Part shown: positions 39,607 to 46,677 of the stretch, one piece after another
Position numbering within the stretch: the first letter of the stretch is position 1
Layout: every line of letters starts with the position of its first letter
Origin: Roseburia sp. 831b
GTDB taxonomy: Bacteria; Bacillota; Clostridia; Lachnospirales; Lachnospiraceae
Length of the DNA: 64,000 bases
Assembly (NCBI RefSeq): GCF_001940165.2
Contig: NZ_CP135162.1
Span: forward strand, 2,075,501-2,139,500
Direction: 5' to 3'
The notes under the pieces: generated by a model
What the model saw: only the letters and a program-made list of their open reading frames with translations
Told to the model about the DNA's origin: nothing
Databases searched by the model: none
Translations under genes and position numbers: made by a program

Positions 39607-40457
39607 TACGCATTTCCTTTCCTGCTTTCCATGAGCGTAAAACGTTCCATCGCTCTTGCCAGAATATAGGCACTTTCCATTGGTGCATATTTTCCCGGTA
39701 TTCCAAGAAGCAAATCCGATCGAATTCCATATTCCCTCGCCACATCAAAATCAACTCCTCCGGGAGCAGAAGCTATATCCAGAATATAGGCATCCTTTGG
39801 AAGTTCCCGAAGGATAAGTTCCGTTACAACCGGTGCCGGAACCGTATTTACTACCATTGTTGTTCCCATTGCCTCCTCCGGTCCGAACGCAAAATCTGCT
39901 GCATAAAATCCTTCTTTCTTTGCAAGCTTACGAACTTCCTTGCGCCTTGCCAGGATTGTCACTCTTGCACCAAGTGCCTTCAAACGGATTGCCAGTGCCC
40001 TTCCACATTTTCCATATCCGGTTACGATAATTTTTGCATCCTTTATATTATAAGGACTCTTACGGATCAGTTCTGAAATGGCACCCTCGGCTGTTGCGAT
40101 GGCATTTTCCTCTACTACAATTTCATCCTCCATAAAATCCAAAGCACGAAGGTCTCGTTGCTGTAATAATTGTCTTAGTTCTTCCGTAAAACATCCCCCT
40201 AAAATCATGATGTCCTGATTCAGATTTTTATTTAAAATCGTAAGAAACATTTTCTGGTCCGTTATTTTCGTAACGGGAATAGGAAGAATCAGCATCTTCG
40301 TCTCCGGCAGAAATTCACTCAGTTTTGCAAGCTGTTCCTGCATCTTTTCCGGGTTGCGGATATCCAGGCACCGTAAGGTATAACCTTTTTTTGTCAAAAT
40401 ATCTGCCAGATAGACCTGACGCATATCACTGATAAAAAGAACCGTCTGTCCGTTCAT
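39606..40457 (-). CDS. dpaA: Dipicolinate synthase subunit A
   Basis: 283 residues from the ATG at 40457 (MNGQTVLFISDMRQ), which has GGAG 6 bases upstream. An upstream ATG 12 bases earlier is less likely. A C-terminal NAD(P) Rossmann domain reads VTGYGKCGRALAIRL, and the DpaA-specific N-terminal domain precedes it. It oxidises dihydrodipicolinate together with DpaB during the mother-cell stage of sporulation. A sigma-K-like promoter lies about 65 bases upstream. Confidence 0.95.
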   Translation of the reverse strand: MNGQTVLFISDMRQVYLADILTKKGYTLRCLDIRNPEKMQEQLAKLSEFLPETKMLILPIPVTKITDQKMFLTILNKNLNQDIMILGGCFTEELRQLLQQRDLRALDFMEDEIVVEENAIATAEGAISELIRKSPYNIKDAKIIVTGYGKCGRALAIRLKALGARVTILARRKEVRKLAKKEGFYAADFAFGPEEAMGTTMVVNTVPAPVVTELILRELPKDAYILDIASAPGGVDFDVAREYGIRSDLLLGIPGKYAPMESAYILARAMERFTLMESRKGNA

Positions 40458-40523
40458 AATAATCTCCATTCTTGCGCGACTTCTTCACGCGAACGATATT
40501 TATCATCTACGCTCCCTCAATTG

Positions 40524-40550
40524 TATTATATGTCTGCTGTGGCTTTTGGT
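40524..40550 (-). promoter_or_regulatory. Sigma-K-like promoter of dpaAB
   Basis: On the minus strand AC (40550-40549), a 16-base spacer and CATATAATA (40532-40524) match the Bacillus sigma-K form AC-N16/17-CATANNNTA. No sigma-A -35 box is at the right distance from the embedded TATAAT. The late mother-cell role of dipicolinate agrees, but experimental support is absent. Confidence 0.5.
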
Positions 40551-40669
40551 TCCTTCCGTTTCCTCGACCTTTTTCATTGTTGTAGTTGTTTTAATTTTCA
40601 GAATATTTTATTTTATTTATACATTTTGCAATGTATTTCATTTTATTTTAATTATTTTCTAAAAATATA

Positions 40670-40698
40670 TTGACAATCTTATAAAGTGATACTATAAT
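40670..40698 (+). promoter_or_regulatory. Perfect consensus sigma-A promoter of the candidate RNA
   Basis: TTGACA (40670-40675), exactly 17 bases of spacer and TATAAT (40693-40698), with no mismatch in either box. The spacer contains TATAAAGTGATA. Transcription should begin near 40705. Confidence 0.88.
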
Positions 40699-40704
40699 AC
40701 AATT

Positions 40705-41098
40705 AAACAAAAGATAACAAATATAGAAAAAAGGAGGAGAGACCACCAGAAACGAAACGATATACCCCATAATTTAACGAAGGAGGTACGGACCACCAGA
40801 AACAGTACATGCATTCGTTTTTCTTAATGGAAGATGGAAACCATGACACCTACCCCACATAGAACGGAATCAGAGCCAGTCAGATAATTTATCTTATATG
40901 TCTCGATTCTAAGGTCATCGGAATACAGATATTGGAAAGAAAGAGAAAGCGAAGAAGTCCATAATAATTCGAAAAGGAACGAAAGAATACGATTAGAGTC
41001 GTAAATAAACGAAAGAGGTACAGTCCCATGGACAACGAAAATTGAAAGGCGGCATCCCTTATTGATAAAAGAGATGTCGCCTTTCTTCATGCCTTTTT
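40705..41098 (+). ncRNA. Candidate ~390-nt structured noncoding RNA
   Basis: The unit runs from a perfect promoter to a strong terminator and has no ORF with a start codon near a ribosome site. It is A/G-rich and carries two copies of AAGGAGG-N5-CCACCAGAAAC: one at 40731-40753 and one at 40780-40803, with GACCACCAGAAAC repeated exactly 50 bases apart. Each can fold into a short hairpin GG-A-GG(U) / (A)CC-A-CC that buries the Shine-Dalgarno-like GGAGG. A related motif, AACGAA followed by AAG/AGG and often TAC, recurs near 40751, 40776, 40978 and 41008. I cannot assign it to a known RNA family. It could be a protein- or ribosome-binding decoy, but the function is unknown. Confidence 0.7.
41044..41098 (+). 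terminator. Terminator of the candidate RNA
   Basis: A 13-bp stem GAAAGGCGGCATC / GATGTCGCCTTTC (one G-T pair) with a 16-base loop is followed by TTCATGCCTTTTT. Confidence 0.88.
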
Positions 41099-41154
41099 AG
41101 CAAATTCTATATTATCTGTTCCATCTTGTATGGATTTCACCAGCCATTCGTTTT

Positions 41155-41628
41155 TTAGGATTCTTCACTGGAGGCCTCAACCAGTTCGTTTGTAATCTGG
41201 TTAATACTCTGATATCCCGTCACGACCTGACCGATATTATCCTGTAAATTGGTGATACTGGAACTGATTTCTTCCATTGCAGCCGAAGTCGACTCTACAT
41301 TCTGGCTAATCTGTTCTGCCTGCGTCAGCGTATGCTCTAGCAAATCTTTTAAGGTATCGGTACGCTCCTCTACCTGTGTTGCCTGCTCTAATACATTTGA
41401 TGTATTCTCTGAAATTTCATCAAACGATTCTTTTACATTGTTTACATAATCGGTACAGTCTGAAACTGCCTCTAACTGTACTTTTAACTCAGAATTTACC
41501 TGATTGGTCAGTCCGTTGATACCATCTAAGATATCGTGAATCTGTTCGGTAAAGCTTTTGGAATCCTCGGAAAGCTTACGGATTTCGGATGCAACAACTG
41601 CAAATCCTTTGCCGTGTTCTCCTGCTTC
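41155..41628 (-). pseudogene. 3' fragment of a chemotaxis receptor gene
   Basis: A continuous frame encodes about 157 C-terminal residues of an MCP, starting at the signalling tip ([20 protein letters not shown]) and ending ASSEES. Upstream of 41628 the similarity stops at once, and a stop codon (TAA) lies two codons before the tip sequence. No start codon is available for the whole piece. The sensor, membrane and HAMP parts are missing. It is a truncated receptor relic different in sequence from the intact MCP at 26 kb. Confidence 0.88.
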
Positions 41629-41714
41629 TTACGTTTGCATCATTTCCTATTTCTTATTTCGTTCTGATTATACCTTCTTTTTCCAAAAAAGTATAGGAAA
41701 AAAGCAACAAAAAT

Positions 41715-41764
41715 ACCAGTCTCTAAGGATTCAACCGATATGGGTCGTTCCCTCTTTGACTGGT
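41715..41764 (-). terminator. Terminator of the aspartate kinase gene
   Basis: Arms ACCAGTC / GACTGGT with a ~36-base loop are followed on the minus strand by ATTTTTGTTGCTTTTTT. Confidence 0.6.
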
Positions 41765-41805
41765 ATGTTGTATTTTATCCCGTTATCGCGATAATTTATC
41801 AATTT

Positions 41806-43125
41806 TTAAATCTGTGTGAGTACAAAAATATCGTAAATTGCCTTGATTGCATTCTCAAAATCATTGTTGCTGACACCGATGATAATGTTAAGCTCAGAAG
41901 AACCCTGGTCAATCATTTTTACATTGATGTTTGCGTGTGCTAATGCAGAGAAAATTCTTCCTGCAGTTCCGCGCGTGGACTTCATTCCTCTACCTACAAC
42001 GGCAATCAATGCAAGATTTCCTTCCAAATCAATAGTGTCTGGTTTTGCAAGACGATGGATGGAGGAAATGACCTGCTGCTCTTTTCCTTCAAATTCTGCC
42101 TGATGCACAAACACGGTCATCGTATCGATTCCAGATGGCATATGTTCAAAAGAAATATCGTTCTCCTCAAATGCCTGCAGCACTTTTCTTCCAAATCCGA
42201 CCTCGGAATTCATCATGTCCTTATCAATATTGACAGAAACAAATCCTTTCTTTCCGGCAATACCGGTGATGGTAAATGCAGATGCCTGGCAAGTACTTTC
42301 CACAATCCAGGTTCCCTCATCCTCTGGTGCATTCGTATTGCGGATGTTGATTGGGATTCCAGCCTTACGTACCGGGAATACGGCATCCTCATGAAGTACG
42401 CTTGCACCCATGTAAGATAACTCACGAAGTTCACGGTAAGTGATGGTCTTGATGGTCTGTGGATTCTCGATAATTCTTGGATCTGCAACAAGGAAACCAG
42501 AAACGTCAGTCCAGTTTTCATAAACAGATGCGTGAACTGCCTTTGCAACGATAGATCCTGTGATATCAGAGCCACCTCTTGAGAAAGTCTTTACGGTTCC
42601 ATCTGGAAGAGCTCCATAAAATCCTGGAACGACCGCACTCTTTGTCTTCTCCAATCGCTTCGATAATACCTCGTCTGTCTTATTGGCATCGAAGTTTCCA
42701 TCCTCATCAAAGAAGATGACTTCTGCTGCATCGATAAATTCATATCCCAGATAATTCGCCATGATGATACCATTTAAGTATTCTCCACGTGATGCAGCGT
42801 AATCAACGCCTGCCTTCTGCTTGAAATTCTCTGCGATTTTTTTGAATTCTTCATCTAATGATAATTTTAAATTTAATCCATTGATAATGGAATCGTAACG
42901 CTCTTTTATTTTCATTAACGGTACACGGAATTCTTTTTCTTCCTCCACTAATGCATAGCAGGCATAAAGCATATCCGTAACCTTGGTATCCTTGGAATTT
43001 CTTTTTCCAGGTGCACTTGGCACAACATATCTTCTCTGTTCATCCGCACGTATGATCTTACCGACCTTTGCAAACTGCTCCGCACTTGCAAGGGAGCTTC
43101 CACCGAACTTTACAACTTTTTTCAT
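41806..43125 (-). CDS. lysC: Aspartate kinase
   Basis: 439 residues. It begins VVKFGGSSLASAEQF, the aspartokinase signature, with FSRGGSDITGS in the kinase domain and two C-terminal ACT domains (about 300-439) for amino-acid feedback. It makes aspartyl phosphate for lysine, threonine and methionine synthesis and for dihydrodipicolinate. The leader is only about 30 bases, so no lysine riboswitch is present. Which end-product inhibits it cannot be read from sequence. Confidence 0.96.
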   Translation of the reverse strand: MKKVVKFGGSSLASAEQFAKVGKIIRADEQRRYVVPSAPGKRNSKDTKVTDMLYACYALVEEEKEFRVPLMKIKERYDSIINGLNLKLSLDEEFKKIAENFKQKAGVDYAASRGEYLNGIIMANYLGYEFIDAAEVIFFDEDGNFDANKTDEVLSKRLEKTKSAVVPGFYGALPDGTVKTFSRGGSDITGSIVAKAVHASVYENWTDVSGFLVADPRIIENPQTIKTITYRELRELSYMGASVLHEDAVFPVRKAGIPINIRNTNAPEDEGTWIVESTCQASAFTITGIAGKKGFVSVNIDKDMMNSEVGFGRKVLQAFEENDISFEHMPSGIDTMTVFVHQAEFEGKEQQVISSIHRLAKPDTIDLEGNLALIAVVGRGMKSTRGTAGRIFSALAHANINVKMIDQGSSELNIIIGVSNNDFENAIKAIYDIFVLTQI

Positions 43126-43162
43126 CTTCTTTTGCTCCTATCGAATAATCTTAACTTTTTCT

Positions 43163-43190
43163 ATCTTACCATAAATAGGGGGAGCGTCAA
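43163..43190 (-). promoter_or_regulatory. Promoter of aspartate kinase
   Basis: Minus strand TTGACG (43190-43185), a 16-base spacer and TAAGAT (43168-43163), with an RBS (ATAGGAG) close behind. Confidence 0.7.
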
Positions 43191-43295
43191 ACCATTTTTT
43201 TATTTTTGTCCAATTGCAAAAAAATATCGGCTGTTTCTTGTCTATTTTTAGCACTTTTTCACGGTGTTTCGTTAAAGTGTTAATTCTATTCCAAA

Positions 43296-43345
43296 GAAAA
43301 CGCAGTTTCCATACAAACCGAAAGACTGTTGGAAACTGCATTTTC
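43296..43345. terminator. Terminator of the LysM protein gene
   Basis: Arms GAAAACGCAGTTTCC / GGAAACTGCATTTTC (one mismatch) enclose a 20-base loop, directly at the stop codon. Confidence 0.85.
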
Positions 43346-44059
43346 TTATACCAGACGGGAAGCTATGAACTTTGCAAGTGACTCTGCCTGCTCGGCTGCA
43401 ATATCAAAGGTCTCAATGGATTTTTTATATTCGCCGTCATAATATTGTTCCATCTCCTGGCGCAATAAATCCAAATGTTCAAACAGCATCCTTCTTAATT
43501 CCGTCTCACTGCCTGGTTTCATATTTTTTGCAAGCAAGGATGCCATCTTGGCCGCATTCTCATACCATGCATTCACCTCTCTTTGATAGGCATCCATATC
43601 TTTTGCCATCAGAAGTTTCATCATTTCAGCTGCCATATCTTCGTGTTCCAGCAAAAGATCACGCAGCTGATTCAGTTCTGTCTGGGAAAGGTACCCCTGA
43701 AATGTATTCACAATCTCCCCCACATTCCGAAGCAGACGCTCCTTCGTTGCCTGCTCATTTGACATCTGCATCTGCGGTGTCTCCTCCATTGGCATGGAAA
43801 GCATCAGCATACGATGCCAATAGACATGCTCTAACCATGCCCGCATCATCTCTTCGCTTAGGCTATCCTCTTTTTCCTCCGGTACCGCATAGCCCGGTCC
43901 CGGACAGATATTAAAACGCATTCCAACCTGGAGGTTATACGGATTTACTCCCGGATTTTCCAAAATCAGTTCCGTAACAGTTGTCATGTACTGTTTTGCC
44001 AGCTTGTATAGGGAATCCCCCTCTTTAATCGTGTGCACAATTTTGTTCTTACAATACAA
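43346..44059 (-). CDS. LysM-domain protein with helical, methionine-rich C-terminal part
   Basis: 237 residues from a TTG start codon with GGAG 8 bases upstream. Residues 6-53 form one LysM repeat (HTIKEGDSLYKLAKQY, NPGVNPYNLQVG). The rest is alpha-helical and acidic, with a methionine-rich stretch (HRMLMLSMPMEETPQMQM, about 81-98). No signal peptide is visible. The layout resembles spore-coat or spore-wall LysM proteins of clostridia, and sporulation genes lie 3 kb away, but this is inference. A cell-wall binding role is equally possible. Confidence 0.75.
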   Translation of the reverse strand: MYCKNKIVHTIKEGDSLYKLAKQYMTTVTELILENPGVNPYNLQVGMRFNICPGPGYAVPEEKEDSLSEEMMRAWLEHVYWHRMLMLSMPMEETPQMQMSNEQATKERLLRNVGEIVNTFQGYLSQTELNQLRDLLLEHEDMAAEMMKLLMAKDMDAYQREVNAWYENAAKMASLLAKNMKPGSETELRRMLFEHLDLLRQEMEQYYDGEYKKSIETFDIAAEQAESLAKFIASRLV

Positions 44060-44100
44060 TGATTATTCTCCAAAATCTCTTTCCTTTTATCTTATGCAGC

Positions 44101-44141
44101 GAAAAAAAAGTTGCGAAACAATTTCTTGCTTCACAACTTCG
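44101..44141 (-). terminator. Terminator of lrgAB
   Basis: Stem AAGTTGTGAA / TTTCGCAACTT followed on the minus strand by a run of eight T. It lies just after the lrgB stop. Confidence 0.75.
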
Positions 44142-44143
44142 TT

Positions 44144-44836
44144 TTATAATAATCCTGCAAAAAATGGTGCTACCACAACCGTCAAAAGACCTGCAACTGC
44201 GATTGACAGGCTGCTCATGGCTCCTTCAATCTCTCCAATCTCCATCGCCTTTGCCGTTCCGATTGCATGTGCGGCAGAACCAAGCGCAATCCCTTTTGCA
44301 ATCGGCTCTTCTATTTTAAAAAGGTGGAACACAAATTCTGCAATAATATTTCCAACTACGCCTGTAATTATAATTACTGCCACTGTAATCGTAACAATTC
44401 CACCTAACTCTTCTGACACACCCATGCCAATTGCGGTCGTAATGGACTTTGGAAGCAGAGTTACATACTCCTTATGATTCAAATGAAACAAAAGTGCCAT
44501 TGTCATCACACAAAGTACGCTGGTAAACACGCCGGATAAAATTCCTGCTGTAATCGCTTTTGCATTGTTTTTCAAAAGCTGTACCTGTTCATACAATGGA
44601 ATTGCAAGACAAACCGTAGCCGGTGTCAGCAGATAACTTAGGTATTTTGCTCCCTCATTGTAACTGTCATAGTCAATTCCGGTTGCAAGTAAAAACAGGA
44701 TTACCACTATGATGGAAACAAGAAGTGGATTAAACAATGCCAGCTTTAATTTCCGTTTTAAAAATGCTCCGATTTCGTAGGTTGCAATACTTATCATGAC
44801 TCCAAAGAAAATGGAGTTATTTAACATCTCTCTCAC
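44144..44836 (-). CDS. lrgB: LrgB-family membrane protein
   Basis: 230 residues with about six membrane segments and the LrgB motifs (PKSITTAIGMGVSEELGG, GSAAHAIGTAKAMEIGE). The start is GTG with GAGG 7 bases upstream, overlapping lrgA by 20 bases. LrgAB/PftAB pairs act as pyruvate transporters in Bacillus and as holin-like regulators of autolysis in Staphylococcus. Confidence 0.9.
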   Translation of the reverse strand: MREMLNNSIFFGVMISIATYEIGAFLKRKLKLALFNPLLVSIIVVILFLLATGIDYDSYNEGAKYLSYLLTPATVCLAIPLYEQVQLLKNNAKAITAGILSGVFTSVLCVMTMALLFHLNHKEYVTLLPKSITTAIGMGVSEELGGIVTITVAVIIITGVVGNIIAEFVFHLFKIEEPIAKGIALGSAAHAIGTAKAMEIGEIEGAMSSLSIAVAGLLTVVVAPFFAGLL

Positions 44837-45191
44837 TTTTATTCCTCTTTTCCAAACGAATTACAAACTGTGTGACTCTTCCTGATATTCCCATAACTAC
44901 AATTGTAGATACAATGGTAATCACGATAACCGGAATGCAGATTGGCTTTAACACGCCCCACGCATTCATGAGTCCGACACCTGCCGGGATAAACATCAGT
45001 GGCATAATCTCAATCAGATATTTTGCAGCTTCCTTTACCTGCTCTAACTGAATCACTTTAAATTGCAATGCCAGAAACATTAGCACCAGTCCATAAATAC
45101 TCGACGGAATCTTAAAAGGAAGTATCATTTTTAAAATTTCTCCCAGAAACGTAACCGCCAAAATCAATCCAAATTGCCTGATATACTTCAT
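44817..45191 (-). CDS. lrgA: CidA/LrgA-family holin-like membrane protein
   Basis: 124 residues with four hydrophobic helices and the family core PSSIYGLVLMFLALQF. It is the partner of LrgB, whose gene overlaps its 3' end. The C-terminus is basic. A LytST-type system able to regulate such genes lies at 31-33.6 kb, though the two are not adjacent. Confidence 0.9.
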   Translation of the reverse strand: MKYIRQFGLILAVTFLGEILKMILPFKIPSSIYGLVLMFLALQFKVIQLEQVKEAAKYLIEIMPLMFIPAGVGLMNAWGVLKPICIPVIVITIVSTIVVMGISGRVTQFVIRLEKRNKSERDVK

Positions 45192-45295
45192 CTTTATCGC
45201 CCTTCATCATTCGACATATTTCTACATTTTTTCAGTACACATTGTATACGCATTATTCGAATAGGGCAAGATGTATTTTTATTTGTACAATTTTG

Positions 45296-46594
45296 CTATT
45301 TTTTGAGCGGATCAGACGCCGGATTCTTGATTGGATTTCCTTCTTCATCAAATCTGGAGCCGTGACACGGGCAGTCCCAGGTGTGTTCTAACGCATTCCA
45401 GCGCAGCTTGCACCCTAAATGTGTACAGCGTTTTCCACCAAATGACAGCAAGTTTACTGTCGCTTCTTTCAGATTGGTAAAAAACTGACGGGAAAACATT
45501 CCCCTTGACGGCAAAAACAATTTTGCATATTCGTTGTCATATCCTTGCACTAAATCCGTTAAAATCTGGGCTGCAATCATGGCGGAGGTCATTCCCCATT
45601 TGTTAAATCCGGTTGCTACATATAAATCCGGTGTACTTTTGGAATAACACCCGATATAAGGCATTCCGTCCAGCGACATACAGTCCTGTGTCGCCCAGTT
45701 TGCATATTCTGTCGCATCTGGGAAATACATGTTTGCAAAATTCCGTAAGTATTCATATCCCCTTGCAGGCTTTCCGGTCCGGTTTCCGCCGCCGCCAAGT
45801 AATAAGGTATCCCCCACCGAGCGCAGGGAAATTCCGTTTTCCTCAGCCTCCAGATAGATACCCTCTAATTCTTTTACCCCCTTTAGGGCAAGCACATAGG
45901 AACGTTGCTGGTAAAGTTTTAAAAAATAAAGTCCTTTTTTATCGATGATTGGAAAATGCGTGGCAATGATAATCTTTTCTGCCGTCACCGTACCTTTTTC
46001 CGTCACTGCAAAATATTCCGTCATCTCTTTTACTCTTGAATGTTCATAAATTGGAAGATCTTTGCTAATCTCCGCCACTAACCGGTACGGATTCATTTGC
46101 CCTTGCTCTGGGAAACGCACTGCTGCCTTCACCTCAAAAGGCAGTTCTGTTTTGGTAACATATTCTGCCGGATAAGTCAGGCGGTGCAAAACATCTACCT
46201 CTTTTCGAAGCATCCATTCATCCGTTGTCGAAAACAGATAGGCATCTTTTTCTTCAAACTCAAACTGATAATGCCAGGATAATTTTTTGTATTGGCGAAT
46301 TGCAAGCTCATTCGCCTCCAAATACTGTCTGGTAAGTTCCAGACCATACTGGTCACACATCTTCGCGTAACGCAATCCATGCTGGCTTGTCACCTTTGCC
46401 GTCGTATTTCCTGTGACACCACCTGCAATGGTATCTGCCTCAAGCAAAACGGCTTCTATCCCTGCCTGCTTGCAATAATAAGCGCAAAGAAGACCTGCAA
46501 GCCCACCCCCTATAATCAGGACGTTGGTTCGCAGGTCCTCCCGTAATTCTGGAAATTCTGGTAATGTTATCTGTTCTGACCATATCGAACTCAT
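45296..46594 (-). CDS. FAD-dependent oxidoreductase with C-terminal Rieske domain
   Basis: 432 residues from the ATG at 46594 (MSSIWSEQITLPEF), with AAAGGA 7 bases upstream; a longer start lacks this site. The N-terminal FAD motif is NVLIIGGGLAGLLCAY and belongs to the DAO-like fold. A C-terminal Rieske 2Fe-2S segment carries CTHLGC and CPCHGSRF (C-x-H and C-x2-H ligands). It resembles Bacillus YhfW. The substrate is unknown; electron transfer from the flavin to the cluster is the expected chemistry. Confidence 0.9.
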   Translation of the reverse strand: MSSIWSEQITLPEFPELREDLRTNVLIIGGGLAGLLCAYYCKQAGIEAVLLEADTIAGGVTGNTTAKVTSQHGLRYAKMCDQYGLELTRQYLEANELAIRQYKKLSWHYQFEFEEKDAYLFSTTDEWMLRKEVDVLHRLTYPAEYVTKTELPFEVKAAVRFPEQGQMNPYRLVAEISKDLPIYEHSRVKEMTEYFAVTEKGTVTAEKIIIATHFPIIDKKGLYFLKLYQQRSYVLALKGVKELEGIYLEAEENGISLRSVGDTLLLGGGGNRTGKPARGYEYLRNFANMYFPDATEYANWATQDCMSLDGMPYIGCYSKSTPDLYVATGFNKWGMTSAMIAAQILTDLVQGYDNEYAKLFLPSRGMFSRQFFTNLKEATVNLLSFGGKRCTHLGCKLRWNALEHTWDCPCHGSRFDEEGNPIKNPASDPLKK

Positions 46595-46677
46595 TGTCTT
46601 ATCCTTTCCTGCCAAAGCATCTGGCACTCTATACACAATTCTTCATTCTGCATTTAATATGGTCAGTTTTTCATTTT

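Noticed and set aside
40824..41090. 88-codon minus-strand frame opposite the candidate RNA
   Set aside because: It starts inside the RNA terminator hairpin, has no ribosome site and no recognisable protein features.
43126..43200. Lysine riboswitch before aspartate kinase
   Set aside because: The mapped promoter leaves only about 30 bases of leader, far too short.
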